64,000 nucleotides of DNA from Paracentrotus lividus (taxonomy: Eukaryota; Echinodermata; Echinoidea; Camarodonta; Echinidae), in NCBI GenBank assembly GCA_940671915.1, contig CALNVZ010003430.1, positions 15,038,270 through 15,102,269 of the forward strand, given 5' to 3'. The position numbers were made by a program, and so were the translations under genes. Every line of letters begins with the position of its first letter. Position 1 is the stretch's first letter. The notes under the pieces were generated by a model. That model was not told the origin of the DNA. It ran no database searches and worked only from the letters and a program-made list of their open reading frames with translations. Shown one piece after another: positions 1-13,154 of the stretch.

Positions 1-236
1 GCCCTCTTGCGTCGATGCCTATATATATGTCAATATGGCCCCTTCCACGAAGCGGCAATTGGTTGCATACATTAGGAACATACGTGTCTACCAAAGCCCA
101 TCACGGATGTTAACATATGGGACAATAATAATAACAGTAACCTGCTGTGAATGCTGATTTACGTGTTATGCTCGGGGTTCTTTATGTATTAAATCTCATG
201 AAATCGGAAGGAGAAGCTTAGACCTACACATCAGCC

Positions 237-288
237 ATGTCGTTCATGCGATCAAACCCGTTTAGCTCACCGGTTGGCCAGAGGATAG
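237..288 (+). CDS. TOM1: TOM1 exon 1 (start codon)
   Basis: Encodes the conserved TOM1 N-terminus ending GQRI and leaves one base of a split Glu codon. The donor is G|GTAAGATT. The sequence before the ATG, to position 1, would be 5' UTR or promoter; no TATA box or other promoter element is evident. Confidence 0.88.
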
Positions 289-3200
289 GTAAGATTGATT
301 TTTCTAAACAATTTGTTTTGATTTTCTGTGAGTGTGACTGTTGATTAATTTGCCTTGGTCTGAGACTGAGTGAAAAAAGTCACAAACACAACATAGTCAT
401 TGATGAAGTTGGATTGGCAAATGAACTAGGCTTTTGTGTTGGGTCATGGGATTTTGTACTTACTCCACTAACTTTGCATTGCGTTTTAATTGTCTAATAA
501 TCATAAAAATGTTATTTGTGATGTTGGTTTAAAGTTATTTTTAAAAAAAGTTTTAATAAAATGTGTAGATCTACCGGTACACAATTATTATAGTCTACAG
601 TTAACAATAACAGAATGATTAATGAATTGTCAACTGTTACCAAGACAGTCTAAGTGGGTCGTCTAAGTGTTACTTTGTCTTTGACTCTGACCTGGCAATG
701 ACATTTGCATCTTGAATCGAGCTATTTAATTCATTAATATATGTTTACTAGCTGCACCCGGCGCTACGCGCCGGGGCAAATTGCTCAGGCGAAAATGCTA
801 TAGGAATAGGCTTTTACACTTGCCACCCTCCCCCTTTTTTATTTATTTATTTATTCATTTATTTATTATCTATTGCGAAGCCTCAGTTTCACGGATTGAT
901 ACTGTAACATCGAAAAATCTTTTGTGCGGAAAAAAAACGTGGCTTACAATTTTTTTTTTATTTTTCTTGTAATTAGAAAGAAAAAAAGCAAAGTTTTTAT
1001 TTTTTTTTTATTTTATTTTATTTTTTTTTGGGGGGGCAAAATTTAAAAGCTTGTCTACAAGGAGATCGCTGTACCCTTGGCGTAACCATAGAATACTCCC
1101 GGCCCCCCCCCCCCCCACAATTCTATAATTTTACCACTCTTTTCCTGCTCCAATTTTTTTTTTTTTTAATTATACAAAGAGAATTTTGTTTTGGGGGGGG
1201 GGCTTGGGGCAAAAATTTGCGAAGCCTCAGTTTCACGGGAATCGATACTGTACAACCGAAAAATTCTTTGCGCGAAAAATCGGTCTGCCTGGCGTAACCG
1301 TAAAATTTGCCCGGCCCCTCCCCGCCCCCCCCCCACAATTCAATAATTTTACCAGTCTTTTGCTGCTCGATGATTTTTTTAGTTAGAAAGGGGAAAATGG
1401 AGGGCCGGGGGAATTCTCTAAGCCTTAGTGTTTTCTGCGTACATTGGCGTAAACCGTAGAGTTTGCCCCCCCCCCCCACAATTCGCTGCGGAGCCAATTT
1501 GACTATAAAAAAAATCGATATAACTTATGAAAATCAAACATACGCCTAAATCTCAAGACTGGATTTTCATGTGTAAGTAATTTTTTCCTGCATACCGTGG
1601 CGTAACCGTAAAGTACTTTTGTCCGCGTACTCTACCAAACTCTACGGTACGCCAAGTGTACGCAAAAAAAAAAAGTTTTATCTATTTTCTTTCTTGCATG
1701 AGAATTAAAAAAAAAAAGGGGGTGGATTGGGACAAGAAAGTGTACATAATTTTTTCCTGCGTAGGCCTACACTTAGCGTAACGTAGAGTTCAGTTCGCCC
1801 CCACCCCCAAATTCGCTGCCCGAGCTATTTTTACTATTAAAATGCAAAAAAAAAAAAAAATTCAATTTAGGTCTATTAAAGTTAGATCTAGAAGTCTAAC
1901 TGGATTTTTTTTTCTTGCCATGATAATTTAAAAAAAAGTGGCTGGGGGCGAGACAAAATTGTACGTAATTTTTTATCCCCGCGAAACTTCTTTCCTGCGT
2001 ACACGGTGGCGTAACCGTAAAGTAATTTTTGTTCCGCGTACTCTACCAAACTCTAAGTTTACGCCAAGTGTACGCGGAAAAACTCAATTTAGCTGGATGA
2101 AAAGAAATGTTTTATCTATTTATTTCTTTGCATGAGAATTAAAAAAAGAAGGGGGGTGGAGTGGGACAAAAGTGTACGTAATTTTTTCCTGGTAGGCCTA
2201 TACACTTGGCGACACCGTAGAGTTCGAGTTCGTCCCCCATCCCCAAATTCCCTTCCCGAGCTATTTTTACTATTTGAATGCAAAAAAAAAAATCAATTTA
2301 GGGTCTAGATCTAGAGGTCTAACTGGATTTTTTTTTTCTTGCATGATAATTTTTTTAAAAAGGGGTGGGGGTGAGACAAAATTGTACGTAATTTTTTCCC
2401 CGTGTACACTTGGCTTAACCGTAGAGTTCACCCCCCCCCCCACAATACGCTGCTCGAGCTATTTTACTATTTGTATGAATAAAAAAAAATCAATTCAACT
2501 GGATGAAAATCAAACAATAGTAGGCTAACTTTAGAATTAGATCAGATCATGTCAGATAGAGATAGTCAACGCCTAACGTTAATCTCAAGACTGGATTTGC
2601 ATGCACCCAATAGCTAAATATAATAAACAATACTCAAGACTATAAACTTACCTGTTTCTTTCAATTGAGTCATTTAGAAAATAAATTATGCAACTCGCAC
2701 ACATCTCACACTCAATCACAGTCACATTCAAACACTGCAATTTACACCAAGCGTGGGACCAAGCTTAATTATAGAATTTGCGTTAAAATTGATAAAAATT
2801 TGTGTTTTTTGATAAGCAGCACTAAAATCTTTTGGAGCTCCATATCATCCATTTCCAATGTCATGCAAATTTGTATACCTAATTAGTCGAGTCCTAGCCA
2901 GCTAGCTAGCTACGCAGCGCAGGCCGATGCGATTTTACATGCCGCGCTGTGACATCCACATGCAGCTAGCTTCAGAGTACAGGCAGCGCAGGCTATAGCG
3001 CTAGACCGATGCCATTTTACATGCCGCGCACTTAGCTAGCTAGCTAGCTTGCCTGTCCACACGTTTCTTTTAAATATTTTTCATTAAATAGTGTTAATAA
3101 TTAGAAGAAAAAAAATTATTCAATGAAATTATTTATTTTTGAAATTTGTTGAAGAATTATGTCGAATTTATTTATAATTGTATGCATAGGTTTGAAAGTC

Positions 3201-6200
3201 GATCTCTAAGTTTAACTTAAATCTTAACTTATCGTTTTTAATCATCATGAAACACTACAATTTACACAACGCGTGGGACCGAGCTTTTTGAATTTGCGTG
3301 AAAACTATTTCAAAACCCTTAAAATTGTGTTATTTTAATTGTGACGGATTTCAAAAAGCAGCATTTAAACATAAATCAATGATTTATAATTATTTTTTAA
3401 CGAATCGTCATCTTTCAGCAGTCAAACTATTTTCATAAAACGATCGACGAACCTGCAAGTTGGTCACAATTAGGACTGGTCATTTGCAAATGTTTAATAA
3501 ATCTTGATTTTGTGTTATTTTATTTGCAACGGAATGTAAAAAGCAGCATTAAAACACACGTTATCAAAAACGAATTATGTGGTGGGCAACTGGTCTCTTT
3601 TTATGCCCAATTTCTTTTTATGGTGAAAGGTGATGGGATAACGATCGAGGGTTTGTCAGATTGGCCACCGAGCAACTCTGTAATATATAGATAGATAATT
3701 AAGAATCTTATTACTATATATTTCATTTTGATCAATGATAGGCCAAGGCCTATATTCTTGTAAGGACTTGTATTTCCTTGGGGATCTTTTCCACACCAAA
3801 TATATAAATAGTTAGTCTCTGAAGTGTTCTCTCAGTATGTTTGTAACATTGTTGGTATTCAAGCATGTACGATTGTCATTAAAACTTAATCAATTTTTTG
3901 TATTTGAATTTAGTCCTATCCTGTCGACCTGTAATAACAACCCCCAAAGTAACGTTCCAATAAAGTAATTTAACTTTTGTGCTGATCATTCAAAATTGTG
4001 TGTGTTGTGTGTCAAGCAATGATTTTAATGTCTTAAAGCAAGTGACCTAAACAAACAATTGCACTAATGAAATGAATTCAGATTTTCATATCAATTGGAG
4101 TACATGTTATTGTTCAATGTTAGGGCTTCTTTTTTTGGGGAGAGGAGGGGGAAATTTTTTAAGATTGCTCTGTTCTACATTAAAAAATAATGAATATGAA
4201 ATATATGAATATAAAAGATGTTCACTGATATAAATAGGAAAGTGAAATAAAAAAGTTAACAACAAATTAATAATGATAATTAGACATATTCCAACAAAAA
4301 ATTAGACGATTCAATTCCAAGAAATATAATGCATGAAAATAAAAATGAAAATCTAAATGTACTAGTACTTCCTTATTTTTCATGTTTTATTGTCAAATAG
4401 ACTTTAAAAAACAAGTATAAAAGGTCTTTAATTGTAACACTAAGATTTAAAATAGAACCTCTTTTTAATTTTATCATTTTTGTGTTAGTTTTAGTTTCAG
4501 TATAGTTAAACATGTAGGAGAGTAGACAAATAGTCAATTCATAATTATAGCATAGGTCTAGAAATTTCCTGACTACTTTTGGGCATGGAAATAATCAAAA
4601 TGATCAAACTCAAAGTTTTGCTCCAAATTCATGGCAGTCGGTTGCTGAATGTTGATGTGATATAATGGTATCAATAAAAATAAACAATTACAACATGCAT
4701 ACTGGTACAGATATTAATTGTAAAACACTGTTTTAAGTGCGAAAATAAGTCTATTTACTTGAGGTGGGAAATAGGACATTATTAAAGTACCAAACGAGGA
4801 AATACAGAGAGACATTAATTAATTAGACTGATTACACAAACCCCAGCAAAGTGTATAGTTTTAATGTTTGAGTGAGTGGTGACTCGGTAACCTACTGGTC
4901 TGTGAGTCATTTACTACTCAAAGTATTTGAATTGGCACTAGTTGATGGTTGACCAGTATGAATAAATACATGTACATGACACTACATACAGGCTCGACAT
5001 CAGAAGGTACCATACCAGGGTCCCAAAATTACCCCCCCCAAAAAAAAAAAAAAAAAAATGAAATAAATAAATAAATACAAATAAATAAAATTAAAATAAA
5101 ATAAATAAAGAATTAATAAATAAAAAAATAAAAATAAATAAATAAATAAATAAATAAAAATATAAATAAAAATAAATAAATAAATAAAAATATAAACAAA
5201 AATAAATAAATAAATAAAATAAAATGTAAGATAATAATAATAATCTATTATGGAATGCTCTTGGTTAATAGTTGGTGTGTAAAGATTACATTTGTTGATT
5301 TGTTAAATATTAAGTTTATTGCAGAAATTAAAAAACAAATTGCATTATGAATCAAATGTTGTTGTTGTTTGTTTAGTTTTAACGGCGCATGTCATTCAAT
5401 TTTGAATATTCACGCCAATAGTTTATTGTTTTTAATTTTTTATATTTTTATTTTGGGGTTGTTATAGTAAAATTTGGAAATCGTGATTTTGAATTTGTAG
5501 CAATTTTTAAGGGAATACAAACAAGCTGTCAGCACTCAAGTCACTGCCTATTTCAAATGTTACGTACATTGTAGTCTTTAAAAAATTGTATTTTTTCAAT
5601 ATTCCAAGTTCTTTTTGAGCTTGTAGCATGGCTGAATTGCTTCTCTTTTTTTTTTAAATCTATGTACTGGCAATGGAGTTACCAACCCCTAGACCTGTCA
5701 ATATTTCTAAATGGTAAAACTTGCATGAAATTAAAATATTTTGCTAATTATATGGAACTTAAATGTGTCCGGTGAACAGACTACATGGTAATTACTGCCA
5801 CACTGGTTTAGAACATGAAAGTTAGGGCAAGGAATTTTCATGTTGCAAATTCAAACTGAACTTTGATACATATTGCTTTTTAAAATTTTTTATTCTTTAT
5901 AATGAATTATAGACCAAACCCAAGGAAACAATCACTTGTATATATGAAAGAGCACAATAAGAGGAGCAATTTAAAAAAGTTTCATCAAAATCGGTTATAA
6001 ACTAAGAGAGTTATGGAAGTTTGAAAAGTCTTGTTGTACCTTATATGAGGATTGTCAAATTGGCAAAATTGGCTTCAAAATGGCCGATTTTATGGACAAC
6101 TCTTCATAAATTTTCAGATTTCCCCCATCTTCTTTCAAAATATGTCTTATTTGACTTCTGAGCTCAAAATATGTCATGGGAAAATATATTTCACACAATA

Positions 6201-9200
6201 TATGTTGAGCTCAGAAGGAGGTAAGATATATTTTGAAAGAAATTGAAGCCGATGTTGCCAATTTGAGGATCCCCATAGAAGGTACAACAAGACTTTTCAA
6301 ACTTCCACAAATCTCTTATTTTATAACCGATTTTGATGAAACTTTTTTTAAATTGCTCCTCTCATTATGCCTTTTCCTGTAAAAGTGAATATTTAAATGG
6401 GTATTGATTTCCTTGAAATAAATGACCTAAATTTACTCATTTAAAATATAAAATGTAAAATACCCATACAATGTATACATTGTAGATCTAGAAAAGTAGT
6501 TACAATTACTACTGATTCTGAGTGTCTATAATTTTCAAATTCTCAATATTGATAGTTTTGGAAATTTAAGTTGGTCTGATCAAGTTACTAGGTGGTATGC
6601 ATTTTTAAAGTACTTATTAAAACTTCTGTTTCTAGCTACATTTATTTCTTATTAAAATAGAATATTACAAGAATAACTTTTTCAATTCAATTCAATTTAT
6701 TTATTATTCATCCTTAAAAATATATATAAAACATGTTGACAATTATTCAACGAATCATAATAATGATAATGATAGAAAATATAGATGAAAGGATACCTTC
6801 AAAAAAAAGCATGAAGCTTGTACAACAGAAGGCACCTGAACAAAATTAAATAATACATACTTATACTGATAACATAGTTAAACCAGTCACAAAATACATA
6901 GAATCAGACACAAGCACACACCACACACACACACACCACACCCTGCATACACTTACAAAACCAAAAGTTCATTACGTATTAACACAATATGTTAAAATTA
7001 ATGGGGGTACATCAAGTAGGGGGCCTGTAACTGTTTATGAAATGTTGGAAAATTTTACGCTTAAATACCTTAAAGGAAACTAATACCCAAGGAAATAATC
7101 ATTTTCATAGGAAAAAAATAATGAGAGGAGCCATTTAAAAAAAGTTTCATCAAAATCGGTTATAAAATAAGAGAGTTATGGAATTTTGAAAAGTCTCGTT
7201 TTACCTTCTATGGGGATCCTCAAATTGGTAAAATCCGCTTCAAAATGGCAAATTTTATGGACAACTCTCCATTGGTTTTGTACACAAATTTTCAGATTTT
7301 CCCAATTTTCTTTCAAAATATGACTTACCTCCTTCTGAGCTCCACATATGTTGCGTGAAATATATTTTTCCATGACATATTTTGAGCTCAGAAGTATATA
7401 AGACATATTTTGAAAGAAAATGGGGAAAATCTGAAAATTTGTGTACAAAACAAATGGAGAGTTGTCCATAAAATCGGCCATTTTGAAGCCAATGTTGCCA
7501 GTTTGAGGATCCCCATAGAAGGTAAAACGAGACTTTTCAAACTTCCATAACTTTCTTATTTTATAACCGATTTTGATGAAACTTTTTTTAAATTCCTCCT
7601 CTGATTGCGCTCTTTCTTATAAAAATAATTATTTCCTTGGGTATTGGTCCCCTTTAACTGTGTTTGCACCAGAAATACAATGTTCAATCTCGTTAAAGAT
7701 TTTTGGACCGTTATAACAAATTGATCTTATGTCTAATGAGTTCTGTGGTTTCGGTGTGTAAAGTTTTAATTTATTTATAAATATACGTAATGTGACAATG
7801 TACTGTACATGTTGTTAAGTTAGTACATGTAGGATCAAGTTCGTAGTTGTCAGTGGAGATGTGAAATGAATGAAATTTAAAAAAAATGTGAAATACAGTG
7901 TACATGCAGCTTTTTAAGATCTTCCCTTCGCAATCTATATAGTACAGATCTCACTATATTTTGGTTGACTTGTAAAATTTTTCTTTCAGAAAGGGGAAAT
8001 ATTGCAAACTTCAAAGTGATATCTCCCTGCATGAAATGTAATGAAGTCATACTCCATAGATACATGTATAGCTGTTTTTCATGTAGTTTTTGATAGCCTT
8101 GCTGCTTTTGATTGTTTCCTTGGGGCCATATTTTTATGAATGCATTGTGACCATGAAGCGTGTCAAGCTCAACAATATGAAACAATCCAACGTAAACAAT
8201 AGCTAAAAATAGGTTTATGATGGTTTGTAAAATTTTGAAGATCTACAATGTACATGTAGCTATATCATGAAATAAATGTTGATTTTACCTGTCATGTTTT
8301 GTATACATTCTTTTTTGTTGTGATAATGTAGTCATTGGATGACGCAAAATCTGAAATTAAAGGAGACTACCCACCTGTTTTTGTTTTTGTTTAAATTGTT
8401 TTTGTTTTTTTTTCATTCCTTGCATACAGGTTTCACTGTATTTGGGACTGCATGCTCTATTCAAAATGCTGACAATAGATTGCCAATAGCGAAGTGGGAT
8501 TTCCCTGCCGTCTTTAATATGAACCGTGAAGTCATATTGTACAAATTTAGATTTTTTTTTTGTTGGATTGCTTTCAATTTTTCCGTGGGGCTAAATTTAT
8601 GAATGGATAGAGTGTGTCGGGCAAAACAGTAATATGACACAATGCAAGGTAAACAATGGACGAAAATAGGTTGATGATTGTTTTTATGTATGTACATGTA
8701 TGTGAGAGAGAAGGAGAAAGAGATAGAGATAGTAGGATTATTCTATTCTTCTTTTATACTCTATTCAATTCATTTTTGAAATACATACAGGCAGTACATA
8801 CATGTATAGTTTGTGACAAAAACATACATACAAATTACAATACTGCATGTACATGTAAATGAAATTTATACAGCGCTTAATATGATATTAACCTTGGTAT
8901 TTCAAAGCACTCTGTGTAGTGTTAACTAATAAACTTGTGCAAGTCATAAAACAAATTGACCATTAGACATTATTAATAGGCCTAATTGTATAGGAAAGTA
9001 AATATGTAGAAATTTATAATTAAGCCAGGATTGGCCGTGTAGAACAAAGTCCCCATTTGACAGAGAATGTGTTGGAGGCTTTGTGAAATACAATTTATGT
9101 TGGAAAATAATTAACAGTAATTATGAAATGCTAGTATTACCCCCCCCCCTCAAAAAAAAAAAAAGAAAAAGAAAAAAAATGCCTATAACTTATAACTTAA

Positions 9201-12200
9201 AGGGACGTATAATTGATAAAACATGGGAATCACCTTATCTCGGATGAAATAATAACATTCCAATCAGAGCCTGAGGCGTGTGCGTAATCTCAGCGCCAAC
9301 CCGTCTGAGTTAATCCGGTTAAATCCTTCATGCTAGCTAACTAAACAGTTCTGAAGTAAATCTAACCTATGTTTGTTTTTGAAATGGAGCATTATACAAG
9401 TCCTCTCTTTGAATTTATACGGAGAGACCCTGAGAGTCTATAAACTAAGAATTGTTGAGGACTCGAGAATCCGAAGCTACTGACCCTATTTACTGACTGA
9501 ATTCGGTCAACTTCGTCAGTGTTCGTGCTGTCCGAATGTTAATCCCAGTAGGCCGATCCATGCGTAAGCCACTGTTGATTGTGTACGAGTCAATGGAGCT
9601 CAGGAAAAAACGCGCATTCCCCACGATCTCCGACTTTCAGGGGCCTTTAAAAAGCTAAAATTATTACTTTGACAACAATGTTCAGGAATGATAGATTATT
9701 TAAATAATAATAATATATATATTTTTTTTTTTCTTCAATTATTTTCATATTGATTAGTCTCTAAAGATATTAAATTGTTTTTCTATCATTTGCTGTTGTT
9801 ATCATGCCAAAATTGTCATTCTGCTGGTTACTGATAATAAAATTATTATATGAAGTTGTGTAATTATGGGGGGGGGGGGGTGCCCAAAGAACAGAGGTAT
9901 GGAGCTCCATCTATCTAAATGTTGTTATATTTGGAGAGGACAACCAGTTCAAGTCAAGTTTCTGCGGACTGAAAGATTCATCAAATCTTAATATTATAGT
10001 TCAGAGAGGCCTCCAGTGAAAGCCAAGCTTCTGAGGACTCGCTCTTATTATGGAGATCATCGATGTCATAAAATATTCATTATCATAAGATAAGATAAGA
10101 TTTATTATTATGAAAAATATATTCGTATCTAATGATTATTCTTATTACATCCTTTTAGATAGGGCCACCAGTGAAAGCCAAGCTTCTGAGTACTGGGGTC
10201 TTATTATGGAGATCACTGATATCATGAAATATTGATTATTAATGAAGGATATTATATCTTATCTTTTAGTTATTATGATTGAATTCTTTCAGAGAGGGCC
10301 TCCAGGGAAAGCCAAGCTTCTGAGGACTGGGGTCTTATTATGGAGATCACTGATATCATCAAATATTGATTATTAATGAAGGATATTATATCTTATCTTA
10401 TGATTATTATGATTGAATTCTTTTAGAGAGGGCCACCAGTGAAAGCCAAGCTTCTGAGGACTCCAGGGTCTTATGGAGATCACTGATATCATCAAATATT
10501 GATTATTAATGAAGGATATTATATTTTGTATCTTATCTTATGATTATTATGATTGAATTCTTTCAGAGAGGGCCACCAGTGAAAGCCAAGCTTCTGAGGA
10601 CTCCAGGGTCTTATTATGGAGATCACTGCTATCATCAAATATTGATTATTAATGAAGGATATTATATTTTGTATCTTATTTATTTGATTATTATGATTGA
10701 ATTCTTTTAGAGAGGGCCACCAGTGAAAGCCAAGCTTCTGAGGACTGGGGTCTTATTATGGAGATCACTGATATCATCAATGAAACAGAAGAAGGGTAAG
10801 TCTTAAAAAATAGAAACTAATAATAAGAACAATAATAGAATTCATAAATGGTACGCAATAGTTTTTGTAGCATGATATTCAATTAATAAATTATCAGGTA
10901 CCCACTGGGTGAAGGAAAGCTTTTATAGATAAAATACATGTACCTTTCCCATTGAATAAATGTATATCATATTTATTGAGACTAACTTTTGAATGGCTTT
11001 CAGTAGTTACGCTTTGCTACTTGTCCTTTTAATTTTGCTGTGTATTTTTATTTGATTTCAAATGAAAGATCCATTTTACAAAAGGAATTAGTTAATAAGT
11101 GAATAAAAGTTGTATAGCCAAATTCAGTACTCCTCAATGAATCCTGGCATGGGAATTTAAAATGATTAACCCTTCAAAATTTATGATTAAATAATTTCAA
11201 AAGAGGGAACTTTTGGGAAAAGTAAGGAGCAAAGATGGTGGAATTCTTTAAAATGATATGCGATATTCTAAGGGAAACAAGGAAAACAGAGTCCTTGCTG
11301 TATCCATGGTTACTGTAATCTCAACTTATAGTGATAATTTTCATTGTTATGGAATAATTATTATGATTTCTCCCTCTCTCTCTTTTTCTGTGTCAAACAC
11401 ATATCTATGCATTGTCCGTCTTGTGTAGAAATTGAGAATTGCATGAGAAGCAGTCCTTGTTGTATCCATCGCTACCATAATCTCAATTTATAGCAATCTT
11501 TTTCCTTTGTGATGGAAAAATTATGCTTTCTTAGACTCTCTCTCTTTCTGTACCACACCCATTTTACATAATATGCCTGTAGTTTATGTGCTAGCCATTG
11601 TCCATCTTGTGTAGAATTTGAGAAAAGTGCTGCTTAGCTGATTTGGAAAGGTTTGTACATGTACATGTATGAGCTACATCTTATTGTTTATGTTGCATAT
11701 ACATGTATCTCATTTTGAGTTTGGTGTCCTATTGTCTCATTGATTTTTTAAAGATTGATATTAAAGATGGGTTGCATGTATTGTGCCTGAATTCAAGGTA
11801 GATTTACTTTCCCTCAGTAATTGGTATTGTGTGCCTTGTTGTTTTCAAATGTACATGTACATGTGTACAATTTTATTTGTTTATGACATTTCTTTTTGAA
11901 AGCATGCCATAGAAGTTTGTCCTAAATGTCTTTATCACTAAAAGTGCTGAGAATGCTTTTATTCCATATAACAGTTTTAAACTGAATAACTCAATCTGTA
12001 AATGACTGTGTTTCTGATTTGTTTGCTGCAGTGCAAAGGATGCAGTTAAAGCTCTGAAGAAGAGATTATTTGGGAACAAGAAATGGAAAGAAGTCATCTT
12101 CAGTCTCACAGTAAGTATAAATTGTCAAATTATTTACTATTAGCTATTTAAAAATACTTTTCTCTAATCGGACAGTTAACTTTCTTTCGATATGCTTTAA

Positions 12201-13097
12201 TACAAATCATGTTTTATTATTCAAATCATTTTTTATCACAAAAAAGTGGAAGATAATACAATTAATAGATCTATGTAAAACATCAATGCCCAAAGATTGC
12301 ACTTACTGCTTGGGTGAAAATGCTACAGGTATCAAAATAAATTTGTGGGGATTGGGGATAGATTGTACATTGATCAGCAGCTTTTATGATTCATTATTGA
12401 AAAATAAGTTATTTTTCCATTCAGACAGCTATCACCTTTTCTATGTTTGAAATACCGTTTAAACCTCATGTGATGCTTAATACATATTTTTTAATTTAAT
12501 TTTTTTGGGGGGCGTTCAATAAGTTTGTTTATTTTAAATATTTTGAATGTCTTATTTTAAAATTCAAAATGTTTGTATACACCTTTAGCATCTCTTATTG
12601 TGCTTATAATATTTTAATTACTCATACCTTCTTTGCCTCTCTCTGCACCTGTATTGAGTATGGATGGTAGAAATTAAATTTATGTACCATACCAAATTAG
12701 AGACTATTAAATAGCTCCATATGTGGTAATTCATTTAGTGAGAGATATTAAATGGATCGTTGAGTCAAGAAAGGTCTCAACTTAGGAAAACACTGGTATC
12801 ACATTAAGAAATTAATAGAATAAACTTAATACGGAAAGTTAGGTATACATGGCTCTGTAGACTTAAGTACAAGTACCGTGTACAGAAATTGAGAGAGATA
12901 AAGACAAAGTACAGTATATGGTCCAGCTTCATGTACATTGTAAGTGTTACATCATATATGTATTTATTATGTCCTTAATTTTTATTTGAAAAATAAAGGA
13001 AAAGGAGGGAGAGAGGAAGGGGAGAGAAGGAGTGCAAGTAGAGAGAAAATAAATGATATAGAAGATAAAAGATATTTTAGAGTGTGAGAGAGACAAG

Positions 13098-13154
<57 letters not shown>

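Larger units (their letters stand above)
749..3700. mobile_element. Candidate old mobile element bounded by a GC hairpin and an ATATATAGATAG tail
   Basis: The left edge TACTAGCTGCACCCGGCG forms a hairpin with CGCCGGG (stem 757-763/769-775). The right edge ends CTGTAATATATAGATAGATA at about 3678-3697. Dispersed invertebrate repeats with a similar GC-hairpin start and TATA-rich tail are familiar to me, but I cannot name the family. The interior is the array at 780-2540, then about 1.1 kb of AT-rich sequence. No reading frame of a transposition enzyme is seen. Confidence 0.3.
289..10710 (+). other. TOM1 intron 1 (10.4 kb)
   Basis: Donor GTAAGATTG, acceptor TTCTTTTAG. It holds the repeat array at 750-3700, an A-rich microsatellite at 5031-5225, two copies of a palindromic TTAA-flanked element (5918-6412 and 7074-7653), a possible third TTAA-flanked element (9201-9646), and the tandem partial copies of exon 2 (9932-10710). 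No coding exon was recognised in it. Confidence 0.8.

Noticed and set aside
1123-1497. 124-codon minus-strand frame at the left of the window
   Set aside because: Runs through the poly(C)/poly(T) tandem array; Gly and Pro runs reflect homopolymers.
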